Shown: positions 57,674 through 64,000 of the stretch, in pieces
Numbering within the stretch: position 1 is the stretch's first letter
Layout: every line of letters begins with the position of its first letter
NCBI GenBank assembly: GCA_032622095.1
Contig: CP136063.1
Location: 37,300,106-37,364,105 of the forward strand
DNA: 64,000 bases
Source: Siphonodentalium dalli
Taxonomy: Eukaryota > Mollusca > Scaphopoda > Gadilida > Siphonodentaliidae
Reading direction: 5' to 3'
Notes under the pieces: generated by a model
Told to the model about the DNA's origin: nothing
Database searches by the model: none
What the model saw: the letters and a program-made list of their open reading frames with translations, nothing else
Position numbers and translations under genes: made by a program

Positions 57674-60600
57674 TTATAAAATACCACCCTCTTCTCTGCT
57701 TATCCGAGAACTCATAACTTCTTTTTTTCCTGGAGTGGTTTTACATTTGAGATGTTCAGATAAAAAGTGTTCAAGTTCATTCACTTCCTTCTTGCACCAT
57801 TTCACTCTGTGAACATTGTTTTTTACTTTTTTCGGAGGAGTGTGTTCCAGATCATCCTCACTCTCAAAATCGAAAGAAGTGTTTCCATTCACTTGTTTGT
57901 CAGCGTGCATGTTTGTGTTTTCAGCAGCGAGTTGATTTTCATTCACACCAGGAACAGGAAGACCAACATCTAAAAAAATAAGAAAAATATTCAAATTGAG
58001 CATATTAATAATACTAGAGCCGCCAGGGCGGTTGGGACGCTCACCTGATCTAAAAAAAAAAAAAAACATTTCTCCCCACTTCGCCTTGTGCAGAAGTCGC
58101 CCTGACCTCTGAAGAAGAAGTCACTTCTCACTGTCCACAAGGTCTAGCCTGAGCCCTGTTTCAACGACTAAGCTTGATAAAACCTTTAAACCCTTTTTCC
58201 AGGGGTGTTAACACGTTGAGTGCCGGAAATCAATTAGTAATCTCGCCAGTTTGCCAAATCATGGCAAGATAGATACCCTTAGTAGACCATAACTTGGCTT
58301 CAATGAAGTAAAAATTGGATGACGTCGCGACTTTAGACGACAGAAACGGCAATTGATAGTACTACGAGAACTCGTAACTGGCACTGGTGGAAGGAATTTG
58401 GGTATTGCCACCACCAGTGCTAACTACGAGTTATCTCAGACTCAATTGGACACATTTGAGCAACAAATATGAAGTAGAATGTAACCCATACAAGTTATTT
58501 TGGTGGTAAGCATATTTATGGAGGTGTGGGAGTCCTTGTGGTGATTATAGCTCGTTGTATAGTTATATTATGACTGATGCACGGTGGAGCAAATTACTTA
58601 CCGGTGTATATATATATGAGCATGCATGGCTACAGATGGCAAATCCGATGTGGAATCGGGTGAACTTGTTTCCTGTGAGGATGAGTTTATTTCATCCATG
58701 CAGTAATGACTAAGAGCATGCATCTTCTGTTGTTTCGGGCAAGGACCAGATATTCTTGCTCACTTCGCCCTAATTTTGCAGCCGGGCGAAGTTTAAGTCG
58801 CCCTTAAATTTCCGAAGTTTACCTAAGAAAATCGGCAAAATATTCACCCACTATTTACTGCCAACATTGATTGAACCCAGTTATCCACTGACACTGTCGT
58901 AGATAACACCATAGTTACTATTAACAGCTGTATTAATCCGATTTGGGAGCACATTCACACCTGAGTGTTGATTGCAGACAGCTGTGAATACATCGTCAGG
59001 TGTCCAGTGACTTGTGATTTTGAGATTATCACACCTGAAGATTACAACTCTACACCTTACATCAGATCATCACCCCTTTGTTAAATTATGTAAAGGCCAG
59101 ATTAGCTTTGAAAACAAATTCATTTTTGCAACATAGTACCCATGTTAGGGACTTTTAATGAGTGAAAATGTTCAAGATTTCTATCGTTTTTTTTTAGCAT
59201 TTTTTTCGTATTCATAAGCATTGTCTAATTTTTATTTCTTTTTGTATACATAAGCGGTCGTAATTCTTATTTCTTTTTGTATTCATAAGCGGTTGTAAAA
59301 ATGCCGTTCTTTCAAAACCATTCTCTCATATTTGGACATTATTCATAGTTATTAGTGTAATGATTCGAACATAAAGCTTCCACATTTGAACCATTGTTTT
59401 ACCATTTTAATTTAAATATTACATATCTCCTATTATTTTCTTTATCTAGCCTTTTATAGGCGACTACAGTGCGGGCGGATTTCAATTTTGCCAACGCATT
59501 TCGCCCTATTTTTGTGACAGGGAGAAGTCACTTCGCCCTGAAAATCAGGCCTAGGCTGGTCCCTGGTTTCGGGCATTGTAAGTTATCTCTCATTTAGCCT
59601 TATTTAGGCCTATGCTAGGGTTCCAAAGTACAGCCCAAAAATAATAGTATTGGAACTTGGAAGAATTGTCAGCATAAAATTATAACAACCACGCAGCAGT
59701 AGCCAAATAGATTCCTGTACATTCAGGAGTGTGCTACATGTGACGATTCCATATAATACATCCGTCTGGAAGTATGTCGCCCATTACTCTAAACCTCTAT
59801 GCTACAAAATACTATTTATCGGTAGCTACATATGTAGAACAGTTCGATGAACTGCACGACGTCTAAAGTACGGTAATTCCATTGCTCAACACGTTCGGAA
59901 GAAGGTAAAATGTCGCTTTGGGGAATAATTGTTTCAATTTACTTTATTCCAAAAACAACTGCTGTGTTCCCTAATATTGAGATAATGGTAGCATCAACAC
60001 GCGTAACGTCATGGATTATCCGCTTATCTTGTGCTGGATGCGTACATGCACTTGCACAAGATTGGGAGGGAACAGATTTGGCTGACCTGTGTGACGTGTG
60101 TGGGTGATTGTGTGAAGTTTCAATGTGTTGAAACACAACGATGTAACCATTCACCGAAACTGCCTTCGCATGTTTCTACATTGTGAATACCCACACCCTG
60201 ATTGTGTCTGCATGCGTGCGCATGCATTGTCAGTCGATTGAATACCAACAACCCAGTCTAATTGCCCACTCACCGACTGCCTCTGGTGGTAACTCATTGA
60301 GACAGTGTCGGCTGTATTCACTCACAACTGGACCATTTTGAGTAGAATGTGTGCTGATGGTGCTCACTTCAGTTGAACGATGTAGGGGGAGCCACACTAT
60401 TTGATAAAATCACTGTTCTGATGTTCCGAGGCGGGTGTTCGTGGTGTATCGACCTTTTCCACTGCTTCCATTTGTCAGTTACACAACATGGAAACAACTA
60501 CGAGAACTCGTAGTGGCAACCTGCGAAAGTTGCGAACTACGAGATAACTCGTATTGGCACTCAACGGTTAAGGGCTACAGCGCTTAAATTTGATGGCAAT

Positions 60601-62934
60601 AAGCTGCTGTGTTTATAACTTAATGAAATTTTATAACCTTCATAAAGCGCTAAAGGCTCATATAATACCTCAAAAATGTTAATTGCACATAGGATTCAGT
60701 GTTAAATTACAAAGTGCCTTACGGCTCATTAAAATCAATCAAGTGTGATGCCATGAACAAATTGAGATCTTGTGGCCATAGTAATGTACCACACTATGTT
60801 TGAAAAGATTTAGCGAGTTACTAAGAACTGGAGAAGATTTTTAAATTGGCTTTTTGAGCCCCATTTTACCCCTTTGGAAACCAGTTTTCAGGACGGTTAG
60901 GGGTTAAAGCCCTTACATCTGATGACAATATAAGCTAAAAAATAAATTACCTCCAGAAGTAATCTGATCCAATGCTTTCCCGATGTAATTGGATGGGATG
61001 CTCGTGTCCTGTAGTAGGAGTATTTTAACAACTTGTACTCTCTCTACATATTGACTCATATTTCTGGATGTTTGGAGATGCACCCTCCTATTATGCCCCA
61101 AATACAGTCAATTTCGCTTTATTGCATAGCGTCGGTGCTTGGCTTTTCTTATGCAGTTAACCGAATATGCATAAAGCCGAAATCACGAAAAAAAGAAGCA
61201 CAAGCCGTTTTTCTATCTATTTCATCATCAATTTAGTTTCTTTAAAAAAAATAATATCTAAAGAGCTTCATCTATATTAATTTAATGTTATTCCATATTA
61301 TATTATCATCTACGATTGTAAAATGTTCCAGAATAAAACGATGTTCTTGTCTGGAACGGCAACCCCCATTGATAATAAAGTCACTATATACATGTTTATA
61401 TTTAAAATATACCCAATCAATCAGTTAGAAATGCATTACACACATGTAATATTAAACAAATAATCATTAACTACCCGCCAAATATCAGTTAATAGCCACC
61501 AAGAACTGGTAAGAAAAACGCCAATGTTTCCCGATAAAAATATACAAATACTATTTTCGTTTGTTTCACGTTATGTACGGTAGTTGCCGTTTATTTTCGG
61601 TAATTTTGTTTGTTTAAAAATAAATAGGTATATGAAGAGCCTAATCTATATTAAATTGTGTCAATTTAATGTTATGTGATATTATATCATCATCTAAAAT
61701 GCAGTAATGTTGAAGAATAAAACTGTTCAGTTTCCCCCTATTCTAAATACTGCACACATGCGTAATTTATTCAATACAATACCTATAAGAAATGCATGCC
61801 ATCAACGTAATATAATACAAAAACTAACGTTTGTTATCACCAAACCATCATCCATGTAGCCAACTAGAAACTAACAAAAATCAAATTGATTTCCCAATAT
61901 ATCATGCATATTTGTGAGTGCAATTTACGAATCTATATTGAACTATGGGAAGAGGCATAACTCTATTCATTAAATGCAACATTAATTTTGGGGAAATAAA
62001 GTGTCTTCAAAAATTAAATAAAATCACGATCTGATAATTAATCAGTGCACAATCACACAAAAACAATTGAGTAGAAACTGTTTTATTAAACATTGAAGCC
62101 CAACAGTGTATGACACCTTCTTTAATTGGTACGCTCACAAATGACCACAAGCAGCATGACAGTTCAACAAAGGTGTAAAGATGTTTTGATAGCACGTGCT
62201 CCTGTCTGGAGCATTTCTTTAGTGACCTCATTGACATTGCTATGATTTCATTTTGTGCTGCGGCTGCAGTTAATTGAATTAGGTCAAATTCACACCTCAA
62301 TGCATGCATATTTGCGGCGACTTGATTAATCTTTTGTCATCGCCACTGAAGCTGTTTTGTTTCCCAGAAGCTGGCGATTTCTTAGAAGTTGGAGCATGAA
62401 TAAATATACCAATGCGTTATGGTTAGGGGGCATATAGCTATAGTGCATCTGTATTATTTGCAATCTTACACCATACCGTCGGTGTGTATAGCGTCCGACT
62501 TTTCTGCAGTTCCAGGTATCATTTACGTTAACTTAATCGGCACTATACATGGATATCAACAAATGTCTGACTAGTGTGATATGTGGTCCACAGATATGCC
62601 AACTGTAATTTCACCTTATACACATTCAATTCTTACCGGAAGAACTATCTTTTCGGTCCACCTTCGTCCTCCCCTAATTCTCCAGAAAATTATACCTTCA
62701 AGTCTTTAAAATATGAGAAGGTTTGCCTTTTCAATGCCTCCTTCAGCGAATCCAACAACCTTCTCCTATGTATAAGGATCGTGATTGTTTCTGTTGATCG
62801 TAGATTACGACTGCACCACCTTTGCATGAATTCTCATCACATATTAGCAGTCAACCCACCTGTAAGAGTGTTGCTGTGAACTTTCTCAGGTTGACACTTG
62901 TCATCCGCTCTGGTGCTTTGAGGTGGCCCATCCT
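57674..62934 (-). CDS. Gene fragment with tyrosine-recombinase-like motifs, at least three exons
   Basis: Exon 1 (62934-62860; acceptor TTTACTCTCAACAG, donor ACAG/GTGGGT) encodes RMGHLKAPERMTSVNLRKFT then ATLLQ. A middle exon (61087-60951; acceptor GCATAATAG, donor GGAG/GTAATT) encodes RVHLQTSRNMSQYVERVQVV then KILLLQDTSIPSNYIGKALDQITSG without a break. The last exon (57969-57674; acceptor CTTATTTTTTTAG) joins it in phase (G/AT) and encodes DVGLPVPGVNENQLAAE, an acidic stretch FDFESEDDLEH, a basic PPKKVKN and a final WCKKEVNELEHFLSEHLKCK before the TAA. From memory this order (LRK-x-x-AT, GH-x-x-x-x-H, GK-x-LD-x-I, acidic linker, basic W-x-x-x-E-V domain) matches uncharacterised proteins of fish, molluscs and cnidarians whose centre resembles a tyrosine-recombinase catalytic domain. 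An exon between 62.9 and 61.1 kb seems missing, and the tyrosine is not seen, so it may be decayed. Confidence 0.5.
58208..60571. mobile_element. TTAA element, family P7 (piggyBac-like), 2.36 kb, in an intron
   Basis: TTAA at 58208-58211 and 60568-60571. Ends CACGTTGAGTGCC and GGCACTCAACGG differ by one base indel. Subterminal hairpins with ACTACGAGAACTCGTA (58358-58438 and 60486-60560) lie near both ends. The ends and TTAA are typical of piggyBac. Open frames at 59910-60154 are not a transposase. It lies wholly inside the 2.98-kb intron between exons at 60951 and 57969, and itself contains a hAT-like insertion. Confidence 0.85.
58732..59573. mobile_element. hAT-like MITE nested in the P7 element
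   Basis: An 8-bp target duplication GTTTCGGG (58732-58739 and 59566-59573) flanks 826 bp with 10-bp ends CAAGGACCAG and CTGGTCCCTG. The CTTCGCCCT motif recurs in both subterminal regions (about 58763-58806 and 59497-59540). Eight-base duplications and CA-RGG ends are the hAT hallmark. No transposase inside. A related fragment with CTTCGCC and AGTCGCCCTGA lies at about 58080-58160, just outside P7. Confidence 0.85.
61255..61965. repeat. Diverged ~370-bp tandem duplication
   Basis: About 61257-61560 and 61632-61920 share AGAGCTTCATCTATATTAA / AGAGCCTAATCTATATTAA, AATTTAATGTTAT, ATATTATATCATCATCTA, GAATAAAACTGTTC-type and CACATG-GTAAT-type blocks in order. Confidence 0.6.
61966..62859. other. 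Intron-like stretch of the minus-strand gene
   Basis: Contains a 100-codon minus frame (62309-62007; MHALRCEFDLIQLTAAAAQN, RSLKKCSRQEHVLSKHLYTF) and a 98-codon plus frame (62583-62879; bounded by GTCCACAG and CCT/GTAAGA). Neither is recognisable; one may include the exon missing between the RKFTAT and RVH exons, but I could not find the expected GH motif. Confidence 0.3.
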
Positions 62935-63444
62935 CTGTTGAGAGTAAAGATAAATATAATATAGACATTATCTATTTTTTACCATTTCAGCAAATGTGAA
63001 GCTATTCTAACTGAACTCACCTCGGAATATTCATATCACATATTTCGTATCACGCTCCATAATGATTAAGTCCTCTTGAATATACAGCAAAATGATATGC
63101 GTTCAGAGAACGGCATGGACATCAGTCAAATCCGAGGATACATTATAACATGGACACATCTGCATTTTTCTAATACCATTTCTGGATTTCTGAGAATTCT
63201 CAAATGCTAAGTCACACAGAATACAGTTATCGGTAAGAAATCGAAGACACACAATAAAATGGAGACTTACTTTTTGTTAAAATAATTTTTTTTATAATGA
63301 GAAAATTTGAACTAAAAGTCACACTGAGCATGGACACCAGTCAGAAATCAATGACACATAACAACATGGACACAAAATTATTTTGCCATTATTTCTCGAT
63401 TCCAAGAGATTCTCAAATAAATAAAAAGTCGCATAGAGGACAGG
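62935..63444. other. Stretch with a seed duplication for the terminal satellite
   Basis: About 63110-63215 and 63325-63425 share CATGGACA-CAGTCA, AACATGGACACA, ATTTCT-GATTC and GAGATTCTCAAAT/GAGAATTCTCAAAT in order: a ~210-bp-spaced duplication. The ACATAACAACATGGACACA part resembles the 16-bp satellite unit that starts just to the right. A MITE-like end was not seen. Confidence 0.5.
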
Positions 63445-64000
63445 TATCGACACACAACAACATAGACACACAACAACATAGACACATGATAACATAGACA
63501 CATGATAACATAGACACACAACAACATAGACACACAACAACATAGACACACAACAACATAGACACATGATAACATAGACACATGATAACATAGACACACA
63601 ACAACATAGACACACAACAACATAGACACACAACAACATAGACACATGATAACATAGACACATGATAACATAGACACACGATAACATAGACACATGATAA
63701 CATAGACACATGATAACATAGACACATGATAACATAGACACATGATAACATAGACACATGATAACATAGACACACAACAACATAGACACACAACAACATA
63801 GACACACAACAACATAGACACATGATAACATAGACACATGATAACATAGACACACGATAACATAGACACATGATAACATAGACACATGATAACATAGACA
63901 CATGATAACATAGACACATGATAACATAGACACATGATAACATAGACACATGATAACATAGACACATGATAACATAGACACACGATAACATAGACACATG
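63445..64000. repeat. 16-bp satellite with higher-order structure, runs off the window
   Basis: At least 34 tandem units of GACACATGATAACATA, alternating with the variants GACACACAACAACATA and GACACACGATAACATA. Units are clustered as three CAACAA units then two TGATAA units, repeated, with longer TGATAA runs to the right. Because 16 is not a multiple of 3 and lacks stops on the minus strand, all three minus frames stay open and translate to the same 16-residue repeat (MCLCYHVSMLSCVYVI); these are not genes. Confidence 0.95.

Noticed and set aside
63319-63999. Three overlapping 194-226 residue minus-strand ORFs
   Set aside because: They are the same 16-bp satellite read in three frames with an identical 16-residue period, not proteins.
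1-64000. CRISPR array, operon, riboswitch or prokaryotic promoter
   Set aside because: Repeats are satellites without spacer logic, coding pieces have introns, and mobile elements are of animal type; the window is eukaryotic.

Overview
The window looks like nuclear DNA of an invertebrate animal, probably marine and possibly a spiralian or invertebrate deuterostome. It is AT-rich by eye and has very low gene density. Its few coding pieces are short exons with GT/AG borders. Most of the DNA is transposon and satellite sequence: an EEP-endonuclease non-LTR retrotransposon, a CR1/L2-like LINE tail, many small TTAA-flanked inverted-repeat elements, and an animal-type C2H2 zinc-finger array. Nothing resembles an operon, CRISPR array, rRNA or convincing tRNA. 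The species cannot be named from sequence alone.

Layout. 0-6 kb: three copies of a TTAA-flanked MITE built from paired 69-bp hairpins, one split by a second TTAA element. Between them lies a plus-strand exon (2441-2780) coding a transmembrane helix and tail. 6-7 kb: two phase-matched minus-strand exons resembling the C-terminal end of a MULE-type transposase. 7.7-12 kb: duplicated and inverted blocks, then a ~32-bp satellite interrupted by two insertions. 12.8-14.9 kb: a 22-unit C2H2 array with an intact core and decaying ends. 15-29.4 kb: nested mobile DNA. A 1.14-kb block A occurs twice, flanking a non-LTR retrotransposon, and is followed by a 5.08-kb head-to-head dimer (2.44-kb arms) of a TIR element called X here. 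A minisatellite follows. 29.4-44 kb: dispersed inverted repeats, a small two-exon candidate gene, several MITEs, an interrupted ORF, a 5'-truncated LINE and degenerate tandem repeats. 44-57 kb: more foldback and TTAA elements, a diverged segmental duplication with candidate exons, a 79-bp-arm palindrome and three minisatellites. 57.7-62.9 kb: a minus-strand gene with at least three candidate exons, similar as I recall to metazoan proteins with tyrosine-recombinase-like motifs. Its intron holds a piggyBac-like element that itself contains a hAT-like element. 63.4-64 kb: a 16-bp satellite running off the end.

The main pattern is target choice. At least eleven elements of seven unrelated terminal sequences are flanked by TTAA duplications, and two can be proven against an empty site inside the window. 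No complete transposase for any of them is visible, so they must have been mobilised from elsewhere. Host genes show only as fragments. Apart from the zinc-finger ORF and the retrotransposon ORFs, coding calls rest on splice-site consensus plus phase agreement and are given moderate or low confidence.
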